Shown here: positions 31,200-42,692 of the stretch, in pieces
How positions within the stretch are numbered: position 1 is the stretch's first letter
How the letters are laid out: each line of letters begins with the position of its first letter
Assembly (NCBI GenBank): GCA_030278955.1
Contig: JAOANR010000006.1
Coordinates: 12,547,915-12,611,914, forward strand
DNA from: Hygrophila difformis
Taxonomy: Eukaryota > Streptophyta > Magnoliopsida > Lamiales > Acanthaceae
DNA: 64,000 nt
Direction: 5' to 3'
Notes under the pieces: model-generated
What the model was told of the DNA's origin: nothing
Seen by the model: only the letters and a program-made list of their open reading frames with translations
Database searches by the model: none
Position numbers and translations under genes: made by a program

Positions 31200-32064
31200 T
31201 CCAGTGAAGCCAGGAGGATCATCTCTGTCTGCATCATCTTCTGCTGCTTCTAACTCTAAATCACATGGGAATCCTGGAAAATCAGCTAAACAGACCATTC
31301 CACAGCAGCAGCAGCAGCAGCAGCCATCCATGGTGGATTCCTGTCCCCAAGTCTCCAGACCCGAGATTCTTCTTCTTCCATTATACCAATAGATGATGAT
31401 TCCTCAAGCAAAACCAGCACCAGGTTGTTGGGATTCCATCTGATGGTATGAAGGAGAAGTCAAAGGCTGGGGCAAGTGGAGCTCCAGATTCAGTGGCGTC
31501 AAGCTCCAATGAATTGCAGGAACAGGCTCCACCAGCACAATCTGGGGCTAATGGATCTGGTAAATTGTTATTGTTATATACTCCCTCCCAACTAAGATGT
31601 GCCGTTTGACTTCTGCACACAATCCAATGCAATTTTTTAGTCATTAATATATCAAAATATATACAAGTAAAAATTATATAAAATATACTATATTCTAAAA
31701 CTATACGATTAGATTAATCTAACAAGACCGAACTCGAATACTTTTTCCAAATATATACTTACAATAATATTGAGTCAAAGTTGAATAATGAATAGTATCA
31801 AAAAGTCAAACAAGACATCTTACCTGGGACGGAAAGAGTAATTAAAAGCTAGAATTATTGTTGCTATTATTGTTATTGTTTTAGTTGTTTGGGGATTGTA
31901 GTAATATGCTAAAATTTCTTCATCTGATTTTGGGTTTTGCAGATTTGCCAATTGCTAGGTGGTCATCAATTCACAGGTTTCTTGCGAAGAGGAAAGACGG
32001 GTATTCCTCACCAAGAGCAGTTTTACATGTCAAAGCATCCGCTACCATGCCAATTCATTTATAA
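31200..32064 (+). pseudogene. JAZ/TIFY-like gene fragment with a Jas motif
   Basis: A first exon (from about 31204 to 31559) follows an acceptor-like tccag. It encodes a Ser-rich, Gln-repeat linker in one frame, then shifts frame with stops before a final stretch ending S-G-A-N-G-S. The next exon (from 31943) continues D-L-P-I-A-R-W-S-S-I-H-R-F-L-A-K-R-K-D-G. This is the Jas motif of JAZ repressors, but with Trp in place of the second Arg of the L-P-I-A-R-R degron and Ala/Gly changes later. The exon ends with a stop near 32064. No TIFY domain is found upstream, so only the 3' part of a JAZ-like gene is present. Function is unlikely unless a short Jas peptide is made. Confidence 0.68.
31581..31838. 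mobile_element. Stowaway-like MITE H in the JAZ-fragment intron
   Basis: 258 bp, left end ctccctcccaac after TA (31579-31580), right end gggacggaaagag before TA (31839-31840). Opposite internal orientation to MITEs A and E, same family. Confidence 0.78.
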
Positions 32065-32754
32065 ACTAGCAACTTCTTAAAACCTAAACATTTCAATTTT
32101 AATTTTCAACAGTCATAATTAGAAATAAATAAATCAATCAATATATAGGGAAAGGATAGAATGCAGTTGCTTGTATTTGCAAGCATGTGAAGAGAACATT
32201 ATTTCGTGATGTTTACAAATATTGTGATGTGTGCAATCATTTTGTGATTAGAATTATTTTCTGATTGTCTAAAATTTTTGTGATGAATGCTATAATTTTT
32301 ATGATGTCAAAAATACAAACATCACAAAATTAAAATGTCCCACCAAAGTTGCATCTGCAGTTGGCAGAGGCGCCTACCTTCACACAAATTAAGCCACAAT
32401 AAATATATATATACATATATATATATACACTCTTTTAGTGTCACATATGAAGTTTAATAATGATTGATGCTGTCTTTGGTAGAACAAAGTATGCATACAT
32501 TGGATTCTCGTAATAGCTATTCTTGCACTACAATGGGGATGTTTGCAAGCAAGCAAATCTACTAGCGAATAGCATATTTTTTTAGCTCCCAAACAATATT
32601 GTCAATGTTATTCCTGAACATTTGTACCAAACATTTTAGTTGGAAGAGTAAAGATTGAAGTTTATGAATTAACTAATTCAATTCTTATTTTTTTTTCTTT
32701 TCTAAACATCCTATATATAGGCTAAAAAAATGGATGGTGGAAGCTCATGACATA

Positions 32755-32885
32755 CAAATTACAAAAGGGACAAAGGGAATGAATAGGGACTGGGTGGGGA
32801 ATCGAACCCCCAACCTTTTTAGGTTTAGGTCAGAGGACTTGATCATTAGTACAAATCCTTATCCCCAAATCAACTATTAGTTATT
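32755..32885 (-). mobile_element. Possible tRNA-derived SINE fragment
   Basis: On the minus strand GGTTCGATTCC (32798-32808) matches the pol III B-box consensus exactly and sits in a tRNA-arm-like context (GGGGGTTCGATTCCCC). An A box is not clear and no target duplication was found, so this stays a candidate. Confidence 0.35.
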
Positions 32886-33042
32886 AAAATTATGTTTAAA
32901 GTGACATCTATAAAGGAGTGAATATAGCAGTCATATTGCTATTTTTTGTTTTTTAAAAGAGTAGTGAGAGACAATAAAATTCATGCATTACAAATTAATG
33001 TTATTTTTTTAAAAAAAAAATAGAGAGAGAGGGGAAAAAAAA

Positions 33043-33073
33043 GGGGGGGGGGGGGGGGGGGGGGGGGGAGGGG
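33043..33073. repeat. Poly-G tract
   Basis: 26 consecutive Gs, then A, then four Gs, preceded by A and GA tracts. Strong G-quadruplex potential; the length may be unreliable in the assembly. Confidence 0.8.
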
Positions 33074-33975
33074 ATTATATTCATTGCAACTTGAAAACGT
33101 TTGGTCACAAACAGGCGCGGTAATTCTCTGTTGTGAGGTTTAATTGCGTGTCCCACCATAGCATTGGTTGGTTATAGCTTCAGTTTTTTCTGGTCAAGGG
33201 TTTTTTTAATTACAAGTACCCCTATCGATTAATTCCGCTGATTTGAAGGCATTTCAAGATGCCCCAACTGGAGCAATTGGATATGTCCCAACAAATGGAT
33301 GATTTGAGTACATCTTTTTTGTTGCATCCCATGTCCAGCACCACTAATTATAAATGAAAGAGAGACAAAGTTCAATGTTTATTCAACATTGGTACGAATT
33401 CCTTGGATGGGAAATCCACGCACTTGGCCTAGCTAGCTAGGTTGTAATATAGCCTTCCCATCATATATGGATCAGTCGCTTCCTTAATCCACAAATGATG
33501 CATTAATTCGTTTTTGACCCTCAAGACAGGGCATTTCAATTTTTTTTTTAAAAAAACAGTTACACTCATGTATTGGCAGGGCATTTTAAATTTGATAAAT
33601 GAAGAAGCTAAGGGCTATATTGTAATATGAATCTCTAATCTTTTTGTCGGCTATCAGTTGCTAAAATGGTGTTCAGTGAAAATTAATATTTAATGAATTT
33701 GATAAAGTTGATAAATTTTTGGTGCACATAAAGTTGATAAATTTGATAACTTAAGTATTGCACTTATTACAATTAGCATTTAATGAAACTAAATATTTAA
33801 GTTAATTTCAGTATCACAAAACCGTATTCGAGCATTTGCTTAAGCGGCCTAACCCCATAATTATTCAAATCAACTGTGGTGGGTTTTAGCACACATCACT
33901 ACTTTCAATATATATATTTTTTTTAAAAAAAGATTTAAATATCTTCGATAGCTAAACCCTTGGTAGTTAATAAAT

Positions 33976-34651
33976 GGAAAAAAGGCCAAATACATCCGTT
34001 TTCTTTTCAAAAAAGTCAAATCGGTCCTTTTTTAAATTTATTGCCGATTTAGTCCACTACCTATGCTAATTATATCCATTTTAGTCGAAAAATCACAAAT
34101 CCTTCCTAGGACGCTGACGTGACATTGATTTATTTTGGTCCTTTTTATTTTTAAAGGCGATTCAAGATTAAACACAATGAAACAAAAGGCATGTGACTAT
34201 CCTTTTCATTCTTCGACCCTCAGTTTTGAGCCAAACGTCCCCATTATCGTTTATTTGTTGCTGTAATTTGAATATGCGCCTCGGGATTATGGTTCGAATT
34301 GGGGTGCTGCGATATGGGAGGTGATTGAAATGAAGGGCTTCGAATTGGGGGTGATTGAAAAGAAGGGCTTCGAATTGGGGGTGTTGCGATATGGAAGGTA
34401 ATTGAAATTAGAGTCGGGTCGGGTTGCACACTTATTTGGCAAACACGTTGGAGTGACAACAATTCAAAACAGATCCAGCGTGTATGATTTAGAATAAATC
34501 ATTGCCACGTAAGCGTCCTAGGAAGGATTAGTGATTTTTGGACTAAAGTGGATATAATTAGCATAGGTAGCGGACTAAATCGACAATAAAATTAAAAAAT
34601 GACCGATTTGACTTTTTTAAAAAGAAAACGGATGTATTTGACCTTTTTTCC
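33976..34651. mobile_element. Mutator-type MITE with long inverted repeats
   Basis: Terminal inverted repeats of about 150 bp begin ggaaaaaaggccaaatacat on the left and end in a near-complement on the right. The flanking duplication gttaataaat (33966-33975 and 34652-34661) is 9-10 bp, as for Mutator-like elements. The interior holds two tandem 30-bp units (about 34320-34380) that create a spurious Pro/Ser-rich frame on the minus strand. 676 bp, no transposase. Confidence 0.85.
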
Positions 34652-34661
34652 GTTAATAAAT

Positions 34662-34876
34662 TCAATACCGAGTGTTATATTACAATATATAATAAATTAA
34701 AAATTAAATACTTTTTTTTTTGGATGAATACCTTTTGAAACTACATCCAAATAGTACTAATAATTAACAATATAGGATATTCGGAAGTCGGTGATTGGAT
34801 GATTGCACATTTGTCCGTGTGATGCGAGGGTAGTTTATGTGATGATTAGATGATGGGTGATGGATTCCATTATTTA
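34662..34876. other. Short non-coding gap
   Basis: AT-rich sequence between the Mutator-type MITE and the Helitron. Nothing recognised. Confidence 0.5.
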
Positions 34877-35082
34877 TCTATATATATATTAAAACATTAG
34901 TGAACAACCCATCCTACATTTAATGTGGTGTCTCCATTTCAAATTTCTAATTTTTATAAATTTTTGCATTTTTAAATTTATCAATTTTAGATTTTCACAT
35001 TTATTTATTTATTTTAGATTTTCAGTTTTTGAAATATATAGAATTCCTACAATATTCACTTTTAAAAGGATTTGAAAGATTT

Positions 35083-35985
35083 GAAATTTGAAATTTTGCA
35101 TATCTTATTTTATCTATATTATTTTGCATTTTTTAATTTACTAATTTTAGATTTTCACATTTATTTATTTATTCATTATAGATTTTAGTCTATCGCGTAT
35201 AAAATCTATCATTTACCTATAAATTCACACTCTATCATCCTATCATGTCACTATATATTCACTTTTAAAAAGATCTGAAAGATAAAATTGCATTTTTTAT
35301 TTTATCTATGTTGGATTTTATTTATTTGCATTATTTATTTTATCTATTTTAGATTTTATTATTTTGTATTTTTTATTTTATTTATTTTAAATTTTATTGT
35401 TGCATTTAGAATTTATTTATAGACCATAGGATCATGACGAGCTTTTGCACTGGCAACTAAGAATTATATTGCGTTTATGTTTCAATATGGTGAATATATT
35501 GTAATGTCGGTAATTTTATATAGGTTTGTCTCAACTTTGCTTTAGGGTTTATTTGAAATTTGAAATTTTGCATATCTTATTTTATCTATATTATTTTGTA
35601 TTTTTGAATTTACTAATTTTAGTTTTTTACATTTATTTATTTATTCATTATAGATTTTAGTCTATCGTGTATAAAATCTATCATTTACTTATAAATTCTC
35701 ACTCTATCATCATATCCCGTCACTATATATTCAGTTTTAAAAAGATTTGAAAGATAAAATTTGAAATTTTACATTTTTTATTTTATCTATGTTGGATTTT
35801 ATTTATTTGTATTTTTTATTTTATCTATTTTAGATTTTATTATTTTGTATTTTTTATTTTATTTATTTTAAATTTTATTGTTGCATTTAGAATTTATTTA
35901 TAGACCATAGGATCATGACGAGCTTTTGCATTGGCAACTAAGAATTATGTTGCATTTATGTTTCAATATGGTGAATATATTGTAT
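35083..35985. repeat. 480-bp tandem duplication inside the Helitron
   Basis: Two direct copies with a 480-bp offset (for example agaccataggatcatgacga at 35422 and 35902). They are AT-rich, non-coding and diverged by scattered substitutions and small indels. Confidence 0.75.
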
Positions 35986-36492
35986 GGTGAATGATGTAAT
36001 CAAAATGTACATTGCACGTCAGATTTATTTATTCATGTTAAAGATATGTTAATGTGTATATAGAAATCCCAATTTTTAGTTTTTAAAAGATAATTAATTT
36101 CCAATTTATATGGAGTTCCCACAATTCTTATTTTTTTTTTAAAAAACATAGAATTTTAAATTTAAATAAAATTTGCAGTGTATATATGGAATTTATAAAA
36201 AATATTTGTATATATTAATTAATGTATATATAGGCCAGGTTTTTACAAAAATATGTCAATTCTATTAAAAGTAATATACAATTATATAGTTGCGAATAGA
36301 TCCATCAGTAAATAAAGTAAATAGATAATAACCAAAATAGGCCACGAGAAGGAGGTCTCTCCACTTTGGGGCCACGATATTTTGATTTAGGCAAATGACT
36401 CATTAGAATGATTTTTGGCCTAAATTTAGGCAATTTGGCCGAATTCGGGCTGTGATGGCTTAAAAGTGGAAAATTTATTTATTTTTAATCTA

Positions 36493-36748
36493 CTCCCTCT
36501 GTCCCATTATTTCTGTCTCAAAACTTTTGGACACGTCGTCCAATACATTTGTTTAACATTTAATATCTTAAAATGTACATATGTAAAAATTACGTAAAAT
36601 ATATATTCTAAAATTACATGACTAGAAAAATCTAACAAGACCAAATTTGACTATATCTTTTCGTATATAATTACGATTACATTAGATCAAAGTTGATCAA
36701 TAAACAGTATTAAAAAGTCAAAATGAGACACTTTGAGTGCGACGGAGG
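36493..36748. mobile_element. Stowaway-like MITE J
   Basis: 256 bp, left end ctccctctgtccc after TA (36491-36492), right end gcgacggaggtaa context with TA at 36749-36750. Inserted in the Helitron. Confidence 0.75.
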
Positions 36749-36768
36749 TAATATTTTTTTAAGAAATA

Positions 36769-37040
36769 CTCCATCCGTTTTATAATAAGTGTAACACTAG
36801 GAAATGACACAATATTTAAGGTAAGTTAATAAAATTTATTTAGTTGAAGTAATTAAATAAATAAAATAAGTCACATTTGACTTTATTCCTTTTGAGTTTT
36901 AATTTAATGAATATAAAAAATTAATAATTTAAATATAATTTATAAAAATTATTAACCTTCAAACATTTCAAATATGGTAATGTAACACTTATTTCCAAAA
37001 ACCCAAAAATGGAAAGTGTAACATTTAAAAAATGGATAAT
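36769..37040. mobile_element. Degenerate MITE K
   Basis: A left end ctccatccgttttataataa after TA is clear. The right end (aaaaaatggat, about 37028-37038) is only a partial complement. An internal stretch (gtgtaac near 36790 and its complement-like partner) supports a MITE, but the boundary is uncertain. Confidence 0.4.
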
Positions 37041-37189
37041 GCAACTCATTAATCTATATTTTAATAGATTTATAATTAAAGAAAAATAAATACTCAGAGA
37101 ATTGTGATTGTGAATGATCAAAGTAAGTTCATATTGAAAAGCTAATTGCTGCAAATTCTATAAGTTAGAAAATTTTCTCTGGAATGCCA

Positions 37190-39080
37190 GTACTAAATGA
37201 AGTTTTAACGTCTGAAACAAATAATCTATTGATACTAGAAGAGACATATTATAATAAGGAAGAAATGAAAGCTGATCATGCTAAGTTATTACCTTCGTTG
37301 ATTAATGATAAGAAGAATGTTTATAATAATATAATGTCTGTAGTTGATAGTGATGGGTGTTGATTAATTTTTCTTTACGTAGTGGAATTGACAAGATATT
37401 TATCGATAATTTATCTACAAAATATTATATTTAGTCCTTCATGGTAGATGTAATATTATGCTGTCTGTAGCATCCAATGGAATAGCACCCTTACTCATTC
37501 CAAGAGGTAGGACTGCACATTCTAAATTTGGTATTTCACTAGATTGTGACGAGAATTCTACCTGCAAAAAACTTACCTCAAAAAATTATATAACCTCTCT
37601 TCTCATTAAAACAAACTTCAATATTTGGGATGAAAATTCTTGAATAGTAGAATGATTAAGAGTCCGTCTGAATTAACCAAATTCTCCATTCGATTTCAGA
37701 GGAAAAAGTTCCACTCACAGTTTGTTTACTATGAATATAAAAAAAAAAAGTAGATGTCAACATTTAAAGAAGGTTAGACTCTATCTTCAAAAACCAATTT
37801 TTACCCATGTCAGTGATATGTTGCAATATCTCGTGTCACTGTAAAGAGGGGACTCGAAGCATTAATAGTAATTAGGATGGATTAACTTATGATACTACAA
37901 GAAATGTTATTTACAATGAAAACTATATATGGCAAAAATTTGCACAATGAATACTTCATGTACGTGATGGTAATTGGTAAAGTTGGTATTAATCTTGGAG
38001 ATGTACAATTAAATGTGACATTCCCATATGATAATTTTATAAACTCTACGCGAGATTCTATAGCGGCAATTGTTGAGAGTACTTATACAAATATAAACCG
38101 CACCACATCAAATCCGAAAATTTTTATATATTAACCCATACCAATGAGATTGTTGCTACAATTAATAATTATATCATGGAACAAATGTATATATATATTA
38201 TATATATATATATCAGTTTTAACAATTTTTTTTGGAGAAATAATCTGTTTTATTCCCACAAAAATACAAGTGAGTTCACAGCCATCAAAACATCAATGCC
38301 TCTCCACTACAATCATTTGACAATATTTGTCAAAAGGATGAAAGCATAGATAATGTCAATGAATTATATTCACTGGAATACCTGAATATTCTGGATTACT
38401 GAATCATGAAATATAGTTGAATAAGGGTTGCATAGTCATGCTTCTTAGGAATATATATATATCTATCAAATAAATTATGTAATGGAAGTAGGTTGATAGT
38501 AACCAAGATGCTGAATTAGATAGTTGTGGTTAAATTAATTTTCGAAAAACCATGAAAGTAGAAAATTCTTGATTGGTAGAATGATTACGAGCCTATTTGA
38601 TTTAACCAAATTTTTTATTCGATTTGAGATGAGAAAATTCTCACTCACAGTTTGTTTTGCTATGATTATAAACAAAAGTCAATGTCAATCTTTAAAGAAT
38701 ATCGGATTTTATCTTCCAAAACCAGTTTTTAGTCATGAGCAGTTATGTTGTAATATTTCGTGTCACTAGCAAGATGTGGCTAAAAGTATTAATATGCAAT
38801 TAAGAATTATTAACTCAAAATACCATAAGAATTGTCGTTTACAATAAAATTTATATATGACATAAAATTTGCAAAATGAATAGTTGATGTAGGTGATGGT
38901 AAAGCGGGTATTGATTTTGGAGATGTACAATTAGATGTGACATTTTCGGATGATATTCTTATGAACTCTACGGGTGATCCTATAGCGGTAATTTTTTAAA
39001 GTACATAAACAAATATAAACTACACCATTTCAAATTCAAAATTTTAAAAGATAGTGTTATACTAGCCCCTATCAATGAAA
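37190..39080 (+). pseudogene. Helitron helicase (PIF1-type) remnants, partly duplicated
   Basis: 37250-37640 holds pieces of the helicase core: V-Y-N-N-I-M-S-V-V-D, then V-A-S-N-G-I-A-P-L-L and G-R-T-A-H-S-K-F-G-I with D-E-N-S-T-C. A C-terminal piece (37650-37850) and a segment with G-K-V-G-I-N-L-G-D-V-Q-L and I-A-A-I-V-E-S-T-Y follow (37940-38130). Both then recur in the same order (38570-38790 with L-T-V-C-F-A-M-I-I-N-K-S-Q and Y-L-P-K-P-V-F-S-H; 38880-39040). In an intact helicase the I-V-E-S-T-Y segment precedes the K-S-Q segment, so a tandem duplication has permuted the order. Many stops and frameshifts. Confidence 0.75.
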
Positions 39081-39465
39081 TTTTCACCAATGAAAAATTT
39101 CAGCAAATTGTTAGAAAAACTTTCATATTATGCTTCATACTTATTTTTAAATTTTTATTTTATCTTAATTTAAATTTTAAATCAATAAAAATATTATTTT
39201 AATAGTTATTTTTATTGATCTGTTATATATGTACCGGACAAGCCACATAAGCTAAAGAACACGGTATAGTGTAATTTCTTTGTTAGTTTTAAAAATAATT
39301 AAATTATTATCATGTACATCATCTTTTGAATATATAAAAAAATCATTACACATTTTTCATTACTCAAAATATAATTTATATTATTACTTTATGAAGTATA
39401 ATATAAATATATATTATATAAAATATAAAGTTATGCCCGTCGAGTCTCGACGGGTTATTTACTAG

Positions 39466-41730
39466 TTTATGTTTATAATTGAGTGATGACATAACAAAAA
39501 TACACTCAAACATCACAAAATTTATTCTTCCCATCGCACCTGCACATGCAGGCAGCACCTCTATCTGCACGCTAACTGTATGGTGGATATTCAATTCGAC
39601 TGTTATTGATGATTCGATCCTAAATTCCTAATATTGTTTAATTTGTCTACTTTCTGCATTATTGGTCTCCGCATTGATCAATCCCATGTAGTCGTTTCAT
39701 TGTTGGCATATAGTATGAATTTGAATTTCCTCTTGGATATGTGTCGTCTACTTCGACCCAAAAGCTAAGTACGTAGTTCGTGCCTTTTGTTCCTTTACGC
39801 GGTGTGTCATGTTTCAAAATATGAGCTTGCATCACCAAAGGATCCATTTGAGACTGTCGTCTTACACTCATTTTTCAAAACATGAGAAAAAGAAGAAGAT
39901 CAGTTTCAATTTAATTTATTACCGCGGTGTATCAATTTGACCCCCGAACTTTAAGGATACTTGAACTGAAACCCACCTTTTTCGGTACAATTAGCAATTT
40001 AATTGACCCAATAATCACCGGATTTAAACCAAATTTCAAACATTTATAAACAAAATTAGGTAGCTAGCTTTTTTCCAATATATACATTCACATTTCAAGC
40101 TAGCTTTTGCCTAATTAGCATATTAAGAGGACAATTAATGCTTGCACAATCTTCAACTTACTGGCAATCTTCAAACAGCTAAACGTTAATTAGCTAGCTG
40201 TACATATAGACATGTAATTGAAGAGCCACACAAGTGCACGAGTAGCAGTTTAATTTGTAAGAAAATAGAAACGTCCAGCTGGCTGAATGACGAATACTGT
40301 TGTCTCAAGTCTACAGCCGATGACTCGTTTCTGTGCCGCCACGAAACTCCTTGACTCAAATTTAGTGAATCGAATTCTTGCATACCTAATTAAGCTACTC
40401 AAATTTGATGTGAAATTACACGGACTCTGCATAAACCCTAGCTGGTTATGACATACCCATATATTATTTGTAGTTAATTAAATGATAAAGATGAACTTTG
40501 GCGGCAATCATTGAAGCGAGGATGAAATAAAATTAGCAAAATAAAATCGGGGACAGACAAACAAGTGTCCAATTTGGCATCGGCATTAAATATCCACAGA
40601 GCATGCACGTTGTTTGGTTTGTTTTTCCCGTTGCCAATTTGCCCATATTCATTATTCATGGTTGTCACAATTGGTGCTAACATGTGAACATCATTTTATA
40701 TCAACAACTTGCATATGATTGAGTTTCCAATTTATTTGTAATTTCTGTGGCATGCGTTCCCATCACACATTTCTCTGGCTTCGACTTCGCCATATTTTCT
40801 CGTTTCTCGCTGTAAATACAATCCTTCACATTTCGTACGATTCAATTCTCTTGGACTTGTATATATTCATACATATATTTGTGTGATGCAAAATTTGTAG
40901 ATAGGATTCTAGATATTCTTTTCTTTTTTTTCTTTCTTTCTTTGTTTTTTGTAAGAGGAATATTGAAGGTGATTGGTGAGGGCTAATCCATTTAGGAAAG
41001 GTTTGAGGAAATTATTGTGTAAATTAATTAAAGGGTTGTTGAATTCCAAACAATCTAAACTCATATATGTAATTATGTAAATTATTCATGGGTGCAGATA
41101 ATTAATTGAAGATGAATTGAAAGAAAATGAAGATAATAATTAATTAAAGAGGAAGGATGTGCACATGGTTCCATTTCTTAGGTAACCGATTTTTGGAGAA
41201 GTCACATGTAGCTGTGTGAGCTGCGTCCACAAGAAATGGATGATTGTAATGATATCTCATATGGTCATATTATCTTGCCTCTCTATGTAATACTACTATA
41301 TATCCAGTCCTAACTTTCATAGCTAGGGAATTTAAAAGCACCTCTCATCATGATGCCCCTCTTCTCCGCCACCCCCACCACCTGAAAGTAACCACCCAAG
41401 ACAACTGGCAGAATGTGATCCATCTCTTCTCAAACCAGATACGATGTTGTAAGGGCATAATTAAGGCTTATAATAAGTTTGTAATAATAATAATTATGTA
41501 TATAGATAATATATAGATGGAGCCAGCAAGGAAAGATATATGGTCCCAATAATATCCTCTACTACTACTCATCTATTTTGGCCACATTCACTTCTTCATG
41601 ACTACCCTTTCTCCTCCTCTTATATATACAAAAGGAATCTCTCTCTCTCACACACACAAACAAAGCACCAGCATATCACAGATTAAAAAGAGAAAAAAAA
41701 AAAAAAAAAAAAGAAAAAGAAAATTAAAGG
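39466..41730. other. Intergenic region and SOFL upstream region
   Basis: No coding frame supported. AT-rich with several ctagctagc-type palindromes (about 40065-40200). Near the SOFL gene there is a TATA-like tatatata (about 41621-41628), a CT/CA microsatellite (41638-41657) and an A-rich leader (41691-41725), which fit a core promoter and 5' UTR. Confidence 0.5.
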
Positions 41731-42692
41731 ATGAATACAAATACCCCAACCCTATGGTCTGGGTGCAGCAGCAGCAGAGGTGAATCAGGATGGACTACCT
41801 ACTTGGAGCAGGCTTCTAATTCCACCGATCCATACAAAAGGAAGCAAGGAGAAATGGGTTCAGCTGCACAAGTAGTGAGCCGCCTCGATCAAGAAGATGA
41901 TGATGAAGATGATGAGGATTTATCCATGGTCTCGGATGCCACATCTGGGCCGCCTCCAAATTTTGATGTGATTAGTACTACTGTGGACACCATGTATTGT
42001 TATTATTCTCGTGGTCCATCTTTTGGTTCGGGAGAAGACAAGAAGAGTAATAAGCAGAAACTCAGTAGAGGAAAAGAAGGCAAAGAGGTCAACAAGTCGT
42101 GTCTGCTGTGCCTTGATGACACTGCTAGCTCATCAATCTTTCATAATTCTTCTCAGGTAAAATTAATAAAAATTGATAGACAAAGAAAAGCAGAAGCAAT
42201 CTGGCTTAGAAAAGTAAAGTTACAATAATCAGAAATAGCCGCAATATAATAAACATAAACGTAGATCATCAGATAGCCACGGAAATAGCCACCGGAAGTG
42301 CTTTCTTGTGGTTATTTATTTTGGCTGTTTTGTATGCCTTTATTTTTTTTAGTATTAGAATACATAGAGTTTTCTATTGTATGTATGCGTGTTAGTTATA
42401 TATGTGGTTTTGTAATTATTTTAGGAGAAGTACGAAGCTCCTTGTGAGGATCATCATGAATCGCATGAGTTATTGTCTGCTGATGACCATATTCAGGTAT
42501 CCTAGGTTTTGTTTCGTTTGCTTGAGCAATTCGCTGTATTGATTCTTTATGGTTTTTTCCTTTTTATTAATAACGGTTTAGGGTGAATTCGGAGCAGAAA
42601 ACAATTCGGGGTTCCTGCAGCCTGATGTCGTCAGAGGGAAGTCAGGCGAGTTTTTCTTTGATGAAACCCTAATGTCGATTTCATCCATATAA
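41731..42692 (+). CDS. SOB FIVE-LIKE (SOFL) family protein
   Basis: Three exons: 41731-42156, 42425-42496 and 42582-42692, all phase 0 with GT-AG introns, giving 202 residues. The two SOFL signatures are present: S-G-C-S-S-S-R-G-E-S-G-W-T-T-Y-L at about 10-25, and D-D-E-D-L-S-M-V-S-D-A-T-S-G-P-P at about 60-75. The rest is polar with a Lys-rich, nuclear-signal-like stretch near 105-122. SOFL proteins in Arabidopsis influence cytokinin levels and responses; no enzyme activity is known. The first ATG is needed to include the first motif. The last exon ends in F-F-F-D-E-T-L-M, an EAR-unlike tail of unknown role. No lesion is seen. Reading through the first donor would append 23 unrelated codons, so the spliced form is preferred. 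Confidence 0.85.

Larger units (their letters stand above)
32065..33975. other. AT-rich non-coding stretch with a SINE-like patch and a poly-G run
   Basis: (TA)n patch at about 32404-32427. No coding frame. A SINE-like patch at about 32755-32885 and a 26-G run at 33043 are listed separately. The rest is T/A-rich with nothing recognisable. Confidence 0.55.
34877..39465 (+). mobile_element. Decayed Helitron
   Basis: The 5' end is TC (34877-34878) in tctatatatatattaaaac, a typical Helitron start. The 3' end has the hairpin cccgtcgagtctcgacggg (39436-39454) followed after 7 bases by CTAG (39462-39465). The flanking bases are A before and T after, as for Helitron insertion between A and T. Inside are fragments of a PIF1-type Helitron helicase on the plus strand, a 480-bp tandem duplication and two Stowaway-like MITEs. 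No Rep (HUH) nuclease domain was recognised. 4.6 kb, non-functional. Confidence 0.82.

Noticed and set aside
34244..34462. 72-codon Pro/Ser repeat frame on the minus strand
   Set aside because: Created by two 30-bp tandem units inside the Mutator-type MITE.
35083..35985. Possible CRISPR-like or satellite array
   Set aside because: Only two long AT-rich copies, no short spaced repeats; a eukaryotic tandem duplication.
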